Of a DNA stretch of 64,000 bases, positions 38,670 through 48,115 are shown in pieces. Position numbers and translations under genes: made by a program. Source of the stretch: Blastomonas fulva (GTDB lineage: Bacteria > Pseudomonadota > Alphaproteobacteria > Sphingomonadales > Sphingomonadaceae); the NCBI RefSeq assembly GCF_003431825.1, contig NZ_CP020083.1, positions 2,518,501 to 2,582,500 of the forward strand, in the 5' to 3' direction. Below the pieces are notes generated by a model. That model worked only from the letters and a program-made list of their open reading frames with translations. It was not told the DNA's origin and ran no database searches. Within the stretch, counting starts at the first letter, position 1, and every line of letters begins with the position of its first letter.

Positions 38670-41486
38670 TCAATTGGCTTCGAACAGCTCGAACACCGCC
38701 CACAGCGCGGGCTTGTCAATTGCCGGTTCGCCGTCCGATCCCTTGCGGACTTGGCCGATCGCGCGGCGCAGTGCCTCGGCCGGCGCCAGGCGGTTGTTCA
38801 TGCCGCGCACGGTGCTGACCGACAGCCGCCGGGCGACATCATCGCGCACCGGCCAATGGCTTGCCAGCACGCGCTCGGCCCCGGCGAGGAAGAAGCCCTG
38901 GACCAGCCCTGCCAGCTGCGGGCGATCGGTCGAGCTGGTTGCTGCGGTGTTGCACGCCGACAGGATCACCAGCCCGGCAGGCAGGTTCATCGCACCGATC
39001 TCGCTGGGCTTGAGCAAGCCGTCGTCGTTGCCTGCGGGCGACAGCAGCAGCGCGGGTTCGCTCAACCCGTCGAGCTCGCCAGAAAGCAGGCCATGGGTGG
39101 CAAAGGCCAGCACCGCGCCGGGCGGGACAGTGGCGCGGCGTAATGCCTCTTCGGTGGCGTCATCGCCGACCAGAAGCTGCGCAGACCCGGTGCCGATCGC
39201 CTGGCCAAGCGCGGCCAGTTCGCGGCGTGAATCGGGCAGGTCGGGCAGATCGGCAATCGTCCTTGCGGTGCTCGCCGAGCGCATCGCCATCAAGGTTCGC
39301 GCGGGCGCGCCTTTTACGCCGCCAAAGGCGATGAGTGTGTTGCCGGTGGGCGCGAAGGCCGCCGTCCGGCCGCGTGGCACGCCCACCCGCCGCACTATGG
39401 TCGATTTCTCCATGAGCAACCCACGGCCGGCGCGATCGGCCGACAGCAAGCCGAAGGGCAGGGACCCCAGCGAGCCGTTGGCGGTCACGTAAAGCTGACG
39501 CGCCGAGCGCACCAGCGCTGCGGTTTCGCCCGGGAAAAGCGCTGCAAACAGCTGCGACGATGCGGCCCGGTCGAGCACGCCATCGCCCGTCGGATCAGCC
39601 ACGGCGCGCAGCTGCGCGACGAGCGCGTCCACCGGAGCATCGGCGCCGACAAGGGTCTGCAGCACGCGTCCGGCATCCAGCGCGGTCACCAGCCAGCTGT
39701 CGCCGATATCGGTTATCATGATGCTGACGTCGCCCCGCTCGCCGGTCGCCTGAATGTCCTCCAAGCTGGCGGGGGCAAACATCAGGCTGTTGCGCTGCTC
39801 GGGGGTCAGTCCGGCATCGAGTGCAGCGATCTCGCTGCGGTTTCCGGCCAGATCGTTCGAAACGCCCGCCAGATCGAACTTCGGATCTGGGCGCCCGCCA
39901 TTGGCATCGATCCGCGCCTCCAGCCCCTGGCGCGCCGCCACCAGTTCGCGGCGCCGCACCAGCAGGCTGGCAAGCTGGGGGTCTGCCTTGGCGGAAAGCT
40001 CGCTCGCCGCGATCGCCAGCATGTCGTCGAGCGCGGTGCGCGCCGCCCATTGCTGAGCGCGGAAGGCATCGTCTGCCGCACCGCGCCGCGCGAACACCTC
40101 TGCCAGCCAGCCATAAGCGGGCCGCTGGCGCTCTGCCTGGGCGGACCCGCGGGCAAGCTGCGCGTTCAAGGTCAGCGCCTCGAAAACCTGGCGCGCCTCG
40201 GCGACGAGCTCGGTTGCCGGGCGCAAGTCGCCGCGGTCCTCCACGCGCAGCAGAAATGCCCGAGACAGCAGCAGATCGGGATGGTCGGGGGAGAGCGCCT
40301 TGCTGCGCAAGTCCACGGCCTGCGCGGCTGCATCGCGCGCGGTTGCCCAATTCTCGATCGAGAAGGCGGCCTTGGCGAGATTGTCGCGCGTATTGGCGCG
40401 GTCCCTGTGGCCATCGGGCAGCCGCGCATCGCGCACCGCCAGCAGCTCCCTGGCCAGCGCTTCGGCCTGCGCACCCTGGCCGAGCGCGATCAGCGCGACC
40501 AGCCGCGTATCGCGGGCCACCAGCGACCGGTCGCTCTGCGCGCCCAATTGGGCATCGATGATCGGCGTGGCATAATCGAGAAAGGCGAGGGCATCCTTGT
40601 GCTGCCCGGCCCGCACCAGCGCCTGGGCGAACTGCGTCCGCATCGTCGCACTGTTCTGGTTGGGGCCGCCATTGGCCTTTTCGATCAGTTCATAGGCCTG
40701 CCGGATCGGCGCCATGGCATCGTGCGGACGGTTGATCCGCATGAGTATCGCGCCGAGATTGGCGTAGAGGTTGGCCATCGCCGGGTGATCGGTGCCGAGG
40801 GCGCCGCCTGCTTGCGCGATACCTTCCTGCGCGGTGACGATGGCGTCTTCGGTGCGCCCGGCGGAATAGAAATAGACGACCCGGTTGGCGCTCCAGATGG
40901 CGACGTCCTGAGGGACGGGATCCAGCGCGAGGCCAATGCGGATCGCCTCGGCATTGCGCGCGAGCGCGTCATCGAGACGGCCATGTTCGAGATACGACGC
41001 TGCCAGGTTCGACAGCGTTACGGCATGGTCGCGAATGCCCTGGCTTGACGGATCGCTGGCATATTCGGCGGCGAGCTGTTCGTTGATCGCCAGCGCACCG
41101 GCATGATCGCCCTTGAAGTTGAGGATATAGGCGCGCAGGCTGAGCGCATTGCGCCAGTCCGCCTTGTATCCCTGCGCGCCCGCAAGCACGGGGATGATCC
41201 TGTCGACCTCGGCTTTGGCCGGATCCATCTCGCCCGAAGCAGCCAGCGCCTGGGCGACGTACAGCGCGCGTGCGGCGATCTCGGGATGGCCGGCAGGATA
41301 GAGCCGCCGTGCCTCGGCGAGGGTCTGGTCGGCGATCTTGCGATAACCCTCGACATCGCTATTGGCATCGGCGGCCTCGAACTGCGTGATCAGGGCGTCC
41401 AGCCTGGTGCGATCGGGTGCGGCATGGGCTGGTGCCCCCAGAAACAGACCGATACCGCTCGCCAGTGCCACTGCAGCTTTGATCAT
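38670..41486 (-). CDS. Exported TPR-CHAT protein (caspase-like cysteine peptidase)
   Basis: This 938-residue protein begins with a signal peptide (MIKAAVALASGIGLFLGAPAHA). Residues about 25-500 are a long row of tetratricopeptide repeats (for example ALSLRAYILNFKGDHAGALAI, MANLYANLGAILMRINR). The C-terminal third is a CHAT domain with the catalytic dyad: His798 in FATHGLL and Cys845 in ILSACNT, followed by GLVQGFFLAGAERVLASHWPV. CHAT proteins are caspase/separase relatives; several are proteases activated by partner binding to the TPRs. The target and cellular role here are unknown. The frame opens at 41684; the ATG at 41486 places the signal peptide first. Confidence 0.87.
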   Translation of the reverse strand: MIKAAVALASGIGLFLGAPAHAAPDRTRLDALITQFEAADANSDVEGYRKIADQTLAEARRLYPAGHPEIAARALYVAQALAASGEMDPAKAEVDRIIPVLAGAQGYKADWRNALSLRAYILNFKGDHAGALAINEQLAAEYASDPSSQGIRDHAVTLSNLAASYLEHGRLDDALARNAEAIRIGLALDPVPQDVAIWSANRVVYFYSAGRTEDAIVTAQEGIAQAGGALGTDHPAMANLYANLGAILMRINRPHDAMAPIRQAYELIEKANGGPNQNSATMRTQFAQALVRAGQHKDALAFLDYATPIIDAQLGAQSDRSLVARDTRLVALIALGQGAQAEALARELLAVRDARLPDGHRDRANTRDNLAKAAFSIENWATARDAAAQAVDLRSKALSPDHPDLLLSRAFLLRVEDRGDLRPATELVAEARQVFEALTLNAQLARGSAQAERQRPAYGWLAEVFARRGAADDAFRAQQWAARTALDDMLAIAASELSAKADPQLASLLVRRRELVAARQGLEARIDANGGRPDPKFDLAGVSNDLAGNRSEIAALDAGLTPEQRNSLMFAPASLEDIQATGERGDVSIMITDIGDSWLVTALDAGRVLQTLVGADAPVDALVAQLRAVADPTGDGVLDRAASSQLFAALFPGETAALVRSARQLYVTANGSLGSLPFGLLSADRAGRGLLMEKSTIVRRVGVPRGRTAAFAPTGNTLIAFGGVKGAPARTLMAMRSASTARTIADLPDLPDSRRELAALGQAIGTGSAQLLVGDDATEEALRRATVPPGAVLAFATHGLLSGELDGLSEPALLLSPAGNDDGLLKPSEIGAMNLPAGLVILSACNTAATSSTDRPQLAGLVQGFFLAGAERVLASHWPVRDDVARRLSVSTVRGMNNRLAPAEALRRAIGQVRKGSDGEPAIDKPALWAVFELFEAN

Positions 41487-41701
41487 AGGGGCCCCCCGGT
41501 TCTCGATCGCAGACCTGGGCAGCTTGGACAGCAGTATTCCAAATGAAAAGCGATTTCTTGCGCCTGGGACTGTAGAGAAAACGGGACAGCCCGGTGCTGG
41601 CCCTGTCAACCTCCAAGGTGGCGCGGGTGCCGTGCAGTGCTCGTCAGCGAGGCCGGCATCCGGCCGATCCGTGCCATGCGGCATCGGATCGGCAAGGCTG
41701 G

Positions 41702-42424
41702 TCAGTGATAGCGGCGCAGCAGGCCTGCAAGCTTGCCCTGCACCTGCACTTCGTGCGGCGCATAATATTGCGGATCATAGGAAGCATTGGCCGGATCGAG
41801 CCGGATGCGGCCGTTTTCGCGGCGCAGATATTTGAGCGTTGCTTCCTCGCCGCGGACCAGCGCCACCACGATCTCGCCATCGCGCGCCGATTCCGTGCGC
41901 AGGATCAGCGCGAAATCGCCATCGAGAATCCCTGCCTCGATCATCGAATCGCCCGACACCTCGAGCGCATAATGCTCGCCGCTGCCCAGCAGTGCGGCGG
42001 GCACGGGAAGGATTTCGGTGCCCTCGAACGCTTCGATCGGTGCGCCTGCAGCGATCCGGCCATGCAGCGGGATTTCCAGCACATTGTTGTTGGCAGCGAC
42101 CGGCGGCTGCGCCTTGCGGACTGCGTCCATACTGACGATGTTGCTCTTGGCCGCATCGGTCTTGGCAGCGGCGGCCGCGGCCAGCTCCTTGGCGCGCGGC
42201 TTGACGCTCGCTTCGGGCAGCTTGAGGATTTCGAGCGCGCGCGCACGGTTCGGCAGGCGGCGGATGAAACCGCGTTCCTCCAGCGCACTGACCAGCCGGT
42301 GGACACCCGACTTCGACTTGAGATCCAGCGCTTCCTTCATCTCCTCGAACGAGGGGGAAATGCCGTCTTCCTCCAGCCGTACCTGGATGAAGCGGATCAG
42401 ATCGTGTTGTTTGCGGGTCAGCAT
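41702..42424 (-). CDS. lexA: LexA repressor
   Basis: This 240-residue SOS repressor has an N-terminal winged helix-turn-helix ([20 protein letters not shown]), an Ala-rich linker, and the self-cleaving C-terminal domain. The scissile Ala126-Gly127 lies in RIAAGAP, with catalytic Ser160 in SGDSM and Lys198 in TLKYL. RecA filaments on single-stranded DNA trigger cleavage. The longer linker is usual for alphaproteobacterial LexA. The ATG at 42424 is used although the frame opens at 42478, because the later start gives [10 protein letters not shown]. An SOS box lies just upstream. Confidence 0.97.
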   Translation of the reverse strand: MLTRKQHDLIRFIQVRLEEDGISPSFEEMKEALDLKSKSGVHRLVSALEERGFIRRLPNRARALEILKLPEASVKPRAKELAAAAAAKTDAAKSNIVSMDAVRKAQPPVAANNNVLEIPLHGRIAAGAPIEAFEGTEILPVPAALLGSGEHYALEVSGDSMIEAGILDGDFALILRTESARDGEIVVALVRGEEATLKYLRRENGRIRLDPANASYDPQYYAPHEVQVQGKLAGLLRRYH

Positions 42425-42461
42425 GCTGAATGTTCCTTTCTGCGCCGGTGGGTCGGCGGTC

Positions 42462-42476
42462 GAACGAATACGGAAC
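42462..42476. promoter_or_regulatory. SOS box (LexA operator), GTTC-N7-GTTC
   Basis: On the minus strand the site reads GTTC, seven bases, GTTC, the direct-repeat operator of alphaproteobacterial LexA. It lies 38-52 bases upstream of the lexA start, so LexA represses its own promoter. The site is between moeA and lexA, so lexA can be transcribed independently of the trp-moa-moe operon. Confidence 0.85.
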
Positions 42477-42513
42477 AATTACGAAACAAAGCCGGTCAGG
42501 TCAAGACCTTGTG

Positions 42514-43716
42514 TTACGCCCCGGAGCGAAGCGCAATATAGTCGAGAAGGTCGCCGGGCGCGGCTTCAGGCTGGTGCGCGGCGCGAACGACCAGCGCATC
42601 GGCGGCATGCAAGGAGGACAGCGCGCCGCTGTCCTGGCTCGATACCGGGAACAGCCGCCCGCCATCGATCTGCGCGCGCATGAAGTCCTGGCGGGTGCCG
42701 TTTGCGGGGAAGGTGGTGCCGGCCCTGGCTTGCGAGATATCAGGCAGAACGTACTGATATCCGGCGAAGGTCCTGACCAGCGGAAGCAGCAGCAGCAGCG
42801 CGGTGACATAGCACGACACCGGATTGCCCGGCAGGCCCAGCACGATGGCATCGCCCATCCTCCCGACCATCACCGGCTTGCCCGGGCGCATCGCGATCCG
42901 CCAGAAATCGAGCGTTCCGCCGCTCTGGAGCAGTGCGGGCTGGATGAGGTCGTGGTCGCCTACCGAGGCGCCGCCGGTGGTGACGATGATATCGGCGTCG
43001 CGGTGGTCGGCGAGCGCCGCTGCGATGATATCGAGCCGGTCGGGCAGCAGCGGCGGCATGGTGATGTCCACCGGAAGCCCCTGCAGCATGGCCGAGAGCA
43101 TGATGCCGTTGCTGGCCGGGATGTGCGCGGGGCTGGGCAGCGGAGTGCCGGGCGCGACCAGCTCGTCGCCGGTGCTCAGGATCGTCACGCGCACGGGCGC
43201 GTGAACGCTGAGCGTGCCGTGCCCTGCCATCGCCGCCAGCGCGATCAGCCGAGCGTCGACCCGCGTGCCCGCCGCAGCGAGCAGCGCACCTTCGGCAAAA
43301 TCATGCCCCGCGCGGCGAATGTGTGCACCGGGTCGCGCGGGTCCGTCGCCGGTCAGGGTCAGCGTGGCGCCATCGATGCCAGTGTCTTCCTGCACCACCA
43401 CCGCATCGGCATCGGCAGGGACGATCGCGCCGGTGGAGATGCGTATCGCTTCGCCTGCGCCCATCGCGCCATCGAAAGGCCGCCCGGCGGCGCTTTCGCC
43501 GATGACCGTCCATGGGCCGGGCAGGTCGACGGCGCGCACGGCATAGCCATCCATCGCGGACAGGTCGGCTGCCGGCTGGCTGCGCCAGGCAACCAGTGGT
43601 TCGGCGAGGATATGGCCGTTCGCCTCGAGCAATCCGACCGAGTTGGCAGGCTTTGTGGTGGCGAGCGCGAGCAGCCGCTTCTGTGCCTCGGCCAGCGCGA
43701 TCAGGCCGCCCGCCAT
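42514..43716 (-). CDS. moeA: Molybdopterin molybdenumtransferase MoeA
   Basis: This 400-residue enzyme inserts molybdate into adenylated molybdopterin to complete the molybdenum cofactor. Visible motifs are AMDGYAVRA at the N-terminus, STGDEL in the MogA-like domain, TTGGASVGDHD, and GLPGNPVSCY. The frame is open to 43962, but the ATG at 43716 overlaps the moaC stop by one base (TGATG) and gives the family start. It is the last gene of the trp-moa set before lexA. Confidence 0.95.
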   Translation of the reverse strand: MAGGLIALAEAQKRLLALATTKPANSVGLLEANGHILAEPLVAWRSQPAADLSAMDGYAVRAVDLPGPWTVIGESAAGRPFDGAMGAGEAIRISTGAIVPADADAVVVQEDTGIDGATLTLTGDGPARPGAHIRRAGHDFAEGALLAAAGTRVDARLIALAAMAGHGTLSVHAPVRVTILSTGDELVAPGTPLPSPAHIPASNGIMLSAMLQGLPVDITMPPLLPDRLDIIAAALADHRDADIIVTTGGASVGDHDLIQPALLQSGGTLDFWRIAMRPGKPVMVGRMGDAIVLGLPGNPVSCYVTALLLLLPLVRTFAGYQYVLPDISQARAGTTFPANGTRQDFMRAQIDGGRLFPVSSQDSGALSSLHAADALVVRAAHQPEAAPGDLLDYIALRSGA

Positions 43717-44186
43717 CAGGGCGCGATCCAGTCGCCCGATTTGCCGCCGCTCTTGGCGAGCAGACGGACGGGGCCGATAACCATGCCCTTGTCCAGCGCC
43801 TTGGCCATGTCGTAGATGGTGAGCAGCGCGATGCTGGCGGCAGTCAACGCCTCCATCTCCACCCCGGTCTTGCCCGAAGTGCGCACGCGGGTTTCCACGC
43901 GGACGCCGGCGCCCGTATATTCGAACTCTACCGACACGCTGCTGATCGGCAGCGGGTGGCACAGCGGAATCAGGCTGCTGGTCTGCTTGGCCGCCATGAT
44001 GCCAGCGATGCGCGCGGTGCCCAGCACGTCGCCCTTCTTGATGTCGCCCGCGCGGATCGCGGCGATCACCTCGGGCGCCATGCTGATGATGCCTTCGGCC
44101 ACCGCCTCGCGCACGGTGTCGGCCTTGGCGGAGACGTCCACCATGTGCGCCGCTCCGCTGGCGTCGAGATGGGTGAGGTCGGCCAT
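43716..44186 (-). CDS. moaC: Cyclic pyranopterin monophosphate synthase MoaC
   Basis: This 156-residue enzyme acts with MoaA to make cyclic pyranopterin monophosphate from GTP, the first stage of molybdenum cofactor synthesis. Typical segments are [29 protein letters not shown] (active-site His) and the [11 protein letters not shown] plus [11 protein letters not shown] region with active-site Lys and Asp. The start overlaps the trpC stop (TGATG), so it is coupled to the trp genes. Confidence 0.96.
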   Translation of the reverse strand: MADLTHLDASGAAHMVDVSAKADTVREAVAEGIISMAPEVIAAIRAGDIKKGDVLGTARIAGIMAAKQTSSLIPLCHPLPISSVSVEFEYTGAGVRVETRVRTSGKTGVEMEALTAASIALLTIYDMAKALDKGMVIGPVRLLAKSGGKSGDWIAP

Positions 44187-44980
44187 CAGTCCGCCGATCC
44201 GGTGAGCAGCAGCCGCGTTGCGTGGGTGATATCGTCCTGCCGCATCAGCGATTCCCCGACCAGAAAGCTGCGCACGCCATGTTGGCTCAGCCGCACGCAA
44301 TCCTCGTGCGTGTAGATGCCGCTTTCCGATACGGGGATGTAACCTTCGGGGATCAGCTTCACCAGCCGCTCGGTGTTGGCGATATCGGTCTCGAAGCTGC
44401 GCAGGTCGCGGTTGTTGACCCCGATGAGCGGCGAGCGTAGCCTGAGGGCGCGTTCCAGCTCGTTCTCGTCGTGCACCTCGACCAGCACGTCCATGCCAAG
44501 GTCGAGCGCGGCGGTCTCGATATCCGCCATCGTCGCGTCGTCCAATGCGGCAACGATGATCAGCACCGCATCAGCGCCCAGCGCGCGGCTTTCGGCGACC
44601 TGCCAGACATCGACCATGAAGTCCTTGCGCAGGCAGGGCAGGTCGCAGGCGGCACGCGCGGCGAGCAGGAAATCGTCATGCCCTTCGAAATACGGCACAT
44701 CGGTGAGCACCGACAGGCAGGCAGCGCCGCCCGCCTGATAGGCCGCGGCATGCGCTGCCGGGTCGAAATCGGCGCGGATCAGGCCCTTGGATGGGCTGGC
44801 ACGCTTGATCTCGGCGATCAGGCCGAAACCGTCTTGCGACATTTCCACCAGCGCCCTGGCAAAGCCACGCGGCGCTGTCGCGTCGGCCGCGCGGCGCTCC
44901 ATCTCGGCCAGCGAGGCAAGGCCCTTGCGGCGTTCGACCTCGATTCCCTTGACCGAGCAGATTTCTTCCAGCTTGTTCAT
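44186..44980 (-). CDS. trpC: Indole-3-glycerol phosphate synthase TrpC
   Basis: This 264-residue TIM-barrel enzyme forms indole-3-glycerol phosphate in tryptophan synthesis. Key residues: Glu and Lys of [32 protein letters not shown], and [10 protein letters not shown] for the phosphate site. It stands alone, not fused to TrpF. The start overlaps trpD (ATGA). Confidence 0.97.
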   Translation of the reverse strand: MNKLEEICSVKGIEVERRKGLASLAEMERRAADATAPRGFARALVEMSQDGFGLIAEIKRASPSKGLIRADFDPAAHAAAYQAGGAACLSVLTDVPYFEGHDDFLLAARAACDLPCLRKDFMVDVWQVAESRALGADAVLIIVAALDDATMADIETAALDLGMDVLVEVHDENELERALRLRSPLIGVNNRDLRSFETDIANTERLVKLIPEGYIPVSESGIYTHEDCVRLSQHGVRSFLVGESLMRQDDITHATRLLLTGSAD

Positions 44981-45978
44981 GCCGCGGCTTTCGTAAAATC
45001 AATCCAGCAGTCGAGCAGGGCGTTGGCCAGCCCCTTGTCGATCGCTTCAGCCGCCTCTTCGGCGCCGTCGGCCAGCGTGTCGACCTCGCCCGCGATCAGC
45101 AGCGCGGCGGCTGCGTTGAACAGCACCGCATCGCGGTAGGCTCCGCTTTCGCCCTGCAGCAGGCGGCGCAGCGCCGCAGCGTTGAACGCCGCATCGCCGC
45201 CGCGGATTGCTTCGATCGGGTGCACCGGCAGTTCGGCGTCGCTCGCCTGCCAGCGCTTCATGATCACGCCGTCCGCGCCGATATCGGCGACCTCGTTGCC
45301 GCCAGCCAGCGACAGCTCGTCGAGCCCTTCGTCGCCCGATACGATCAGCGAATGTTCGGTGCCCAGCATCTCGAGCGCTTCGGCATAGACGTGCACATAA
45401 CCGGGGCGCGCGATGCCGATCAGCTGGCGCCTGACCCGCGCCGGGTTGGCGAGCGGTCCCATCAGGTTGAAGATCGTGCGCTTGCCGATCTTCTGTCGGA
45501 TCGGCTGGATGCGCCGCATTGCGGGGTGGTGGTTGACCGCGAACAGGAAGCAGATGCCGATCTCGGCCAACGATTGCTCAGCCGTTGCTCCTGCGGCTGT
45601 CATGTCCATCCCCAAAGCCTCGAGCGTATCGGCGGCGCCCGCCTTGGACGAGGCGGCGCGATTGCCGTGCTTGGCGACGGGCACGTCGCAGGCGGCGACG
45701 ACCAGCGAGACGGCGGTCGAGACGTTGAGGCTGTGGTGGCCATCGCCGCCGGTGCCGCACACGTCGACCGCACCTGCAGGCGCGGCGATGGGGATCATCC
45801 GGTCGCGCAGTGCCTGCGCGGCGGCGGCGATCTCGATCGCGGTCTCGCCGCGCTCGGACAATGCGATCAGAAACTGCGCGATCGCCTCGTCATCGACCGT
45901 CCCGTCGAGGATCGCGGTGAAGGCCTCGGCAGCGGCGTCGCGGCTCAGCGGATGGATGGTGTCGGGCAGGCGGGTCAT
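44977..45978 (-). CDS. trpD: Anthranilate phosphoribosyltransferase TrpD
   Basis: This 333-residue enzyme transfers phosphoribosyl to anthranilate. The PRPP loop [14 protein letters not shown] is clear, followed by [21 protein letters not shown] and the [11 protein letters not shown] segment. Length is normal. It overlaps trpG upstream by ATGA (45975-45978). Confidence 0.97.
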   Translation of the reverse strand: MTRLPDTIHPLSRDAAAEAFTAILDGTVDDEAIAQFLIALSERGETAIEIAAAAQALRDRMIPIAAPAGAVDVCGTGGDGHHSLNVSTAVSLVVAACDVPVAKHGNRAASSKAGAADTLEALGMDMTAAGATAEQSLAEIGICFLFAVNHHPAMRRIQPIRQKIGKRTIFNLMGPLANPARVRRQLIGIARPGYVHVYAEALEMLGTEHSLIVSGDEGLDELSLAGGNEVADIGADGVIMKRWQASDAELPVHPIEAIRGGDAAFNAAALRRLLQGESGAYRDAVLFNAAAALLIAGEVDTLADGAEEAAEAIDKGLANALLDCWIDFTKAAA

Positions 45979-46595
45979 GCGAGCAGCTCCGCGCGCATCG
46001 GGCGGACATCCAGCCCGGCGATCGTCATGAAATTGGCGAGCATCCGGTGGCCGAACTGCGTCGCGATGCTCTCCGGGTGGAACTGGACGCCATGGATCGG
46101 AAGGGTCGCGTGGGCAAAGCCCATGACATGCGGTGTCGAGCCATCGGTCACCGCGACCCGCGCATTGACGTGCAGCTCGGGTGGCAGGCTGGCTTCGGGC
46201 ACCACCAAGGAGTGATAGCGCGTCGCCTGGAAGGGCGAGGGCAGGCCTTTGAACATCCCGCTGTCATCGTGCACCACCGGCGAGGTCTTGCCGTGCATCA
46301 GCCCGCCGCGGATCACCTCACCGCCGAAATGCTGGCCGATCGCCTGGTGGCCCAGGCACACACCGAGCAGCGGCTTTCCGGCATCTGCACACGCCGCGAC
46401 CAGATCGAGCGAGATCCCCGCCTCGTTGGGGGTGCAGGGGCCGGGCGAGATCAGGAACGCCTGCGCGTTGGTCGCAATCGCCTCGCGCGCAGTAAGCGCA
46501 TCGTTGCGCTCGACGCGCACGTCGGCACCCAGCTCCATCAGGTAATGGACCAGGTTGTAGGTGAAGCTGTCGTAGTTATCGATGACAAGGATCAT
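45975..46595 (-). CDS. trpG: Anthranilate synthase glutamine amidotransferase component TrpG
   Basis: This 206-residue amidotransferase provides ammonia to TrpE. The N-terminal [16 protein letters not shown] is typical, with oxyanion-loop [11 protein letters not shown], nucleophilic Cys in [10 protein letters not shown], and His/Glu in [11 protein letters not shown] homologous enzyme often also serves folate synthesis (PabA); a double role is possible. The ATG at 46595 overlaps the trpE stop (ATGA), although the frame is open to 46673. Confidence 0.96.
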   Translation of the reverse strand: MILVIDNYDSFTYNLVHYLMELGADVRVERNDALTAREAIATNAQAFLISPGPCTPNEAGISLDLVAACADAGKPLLGVCLGHQAIGQHFGGEVIRGGLMHGKTSPVVHDDSGMFKGLPSPFQATRYHSLVVPEASLPPELHVNARVAVTDGSTPHVMGFAHATLPIHGVQFHPESIATQFGHRMLANFMTIAGLDVRPMRAELLA

Positions 46596-48115
46596 TGGCC
46601 GTATCCTGCTTCGCTGGCTAGCCGCAGGGCTTCGCGCGCGGCGGCGAACAGGGCGCCGGCCTTGGCTTCGCATTCGCGCTGTTCATATTCGGGAACGCTG
46701 TCGGCGACGATGCCTGCGCCCGCCTGGACATGCATCGTGCCATCGCGGACAATCGCGGTGCGCAGGACAATGCAGCTGTCGACCGAGCCATCGGGGGCGA
46801 AATAGCCGACGCCGCCCGCATATGCGCCGCGCGTCTCGGGCTCCAATGAGGCAATGATCTCGCACGCGCGCACCTTGGGCGCGCCGCTGACCGTGCCTGC
46901 CGGGAACCCTGCGAACAGCGCATCGATGGCATCGCGGTTGTCCACGAGTTCGCCTACCACGTTGCTGACGATGTGCATCACATGGCTGTACTGCTCGACC
47001 GTGAAGCTGTCGGTGACCCGCACCGTGCCCGCTTTGGCGACCCGCCCCACATCGTTGCGCCCGAGATCGAGCAGCATCTGGTGCTCGGCGAGCTCCTTGG
47101 GGTCGGCGAGCAGGCTGGTGCGGTTCTCGATGTCTTCGGCAGGCGTCTTGCCGCGCGGGCGGGTACCGGCGATCGGACGGATGGTGACCTCGCCATCGCG
47201 CACCCGGACCAGGATTTCGGGGCTCGACCCGATCAGTGCGAGCCCGGGAAGGTCGAGGAAATAGAGGAAGGGCGAGGGGTTCACCCGGCGCAGCGCGCGG
47301 TAGAGCTCGATCGGCGGAAGCGTGAACGGCGCTGTAAAGCGCTGCGCGAGCACCACCTGGAACACATCGCCCGCCTCGATGTAATCCTTGGCCTTGAGCA
47401 CCATCTCGCCATAGGCACCCGGTGCCAGCACCGGGGAGGGGACAAGCGCCTGCGGGTCAGCTGCGGGGTCGCGCGAGGGCGCAGGCAGCGCCGCCTGCAG
47501 CGCGCGCTCGGCAGCATCGAGCCGGTCTTCGGCGGCCGCGATCAGGCGTGCGGGATCGACATCGCCTTCGGCCCAGACCGGTGCGATCAGGAACAGTTCG
47601 TCCTTCAGCCGATCGAAGATCAGCAGCACCGTGGGGCGCACGAACAGCATGTCGGGCAGCGCAAGCGCGGACTGCGGCGCGCGCGGCAATGTCTCGACCA
47701 GCCCGATAGTTTCATAGCCGAAATAGCCCACCAGAAACGCCAGCGCGCGCGGCAGCTCGGGAGGCACGTCCATCCGGCATCGTCCGGCCAGCGTGCGCAG
47801 CGCCTGCAGAGATCCTTCAGCGCAGGGCGCGAACGCGGTCCGGTCGGTGGCCCAGGCGGGGTTGATCTCGGCGCTTTCGCCCGAGGCGCGGAACACCAGA
47901 TCGGGGGCGATGCCGACAAAGCTGTGCCTTGCGCGCGTCTCTCCGCCCTCGACCGATTCGAGCAGGAAATCGCCGCGTTCGGGCTCGATCAGCTTGAGCG
48001 CTGCCGACACCGGGGTTTCGGTATCGGCGATGCGCCGCCGCCAGATCAGCGCCGATCGGCCAGAGGCCAGCGCCTGCGTGGCGGGTTCGACATTGTGGCT
48101 TGCCGTGCCAGCCAT
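46592..48115 (-). CDS. trpE: Anthranilate synthase component I TrpE
   Basis: This 507-residue enzyme converts chorismate to anthranilate. The N-terminal half carries the tryptophan feedback site [11 protein letters not shown]. The catalytic half holds [31 protein letters not shown] and the [13 protein letters not shown] segment with metal-binding Glu. The ATG at 48115 overlaps the ppiD stop (TGATG). There is no room for a leader peptide or attenuator, because translation is coupled to ppiD. Confidence 0.97.
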   Translation of the reverse strand: MAGTASHNVEPATQALASGRSALIWRRRIADTETPVSAALKLIEPERGDFLLESVEGGETRARHSFVGIAPDLVFRASGESAEINPAWATDRTAFAPCAEGSLQALRTLAGRCRMDVPPELPRALAFLVGYFGYETIGLVETLPRAPQSALALPDMLFVRPTVLLIFDRLKDELFLIAPVWAEGDVDPARLIAAAEDRLDAAERALQAALPAPSRDPAADPQALVPSPVLAPGAYGEMVLKAKDYIEAGDVFQVVLAQRFTAPFTLPPIELYRALRRVNPSPFLYFLDLPGLALIGSSPEILVRVRDGEVTIRPIAGTRPRGKTPAEDIENRTSLLADPKELAEHQMLLDLGRNDVGRVAKAGTVRVTDSFTVEQYSHVMHIVSNVVGELVDNRDAIDALFAGFPAGTVSGAPKVRACEIIASLEPETRGAYAGGVGYFAPDGSVDSCIVLRTAIVRDGTMHVQAGAGIVADSVPEYEQRECEAKAGALFAAAREALRLASEAGYGQ

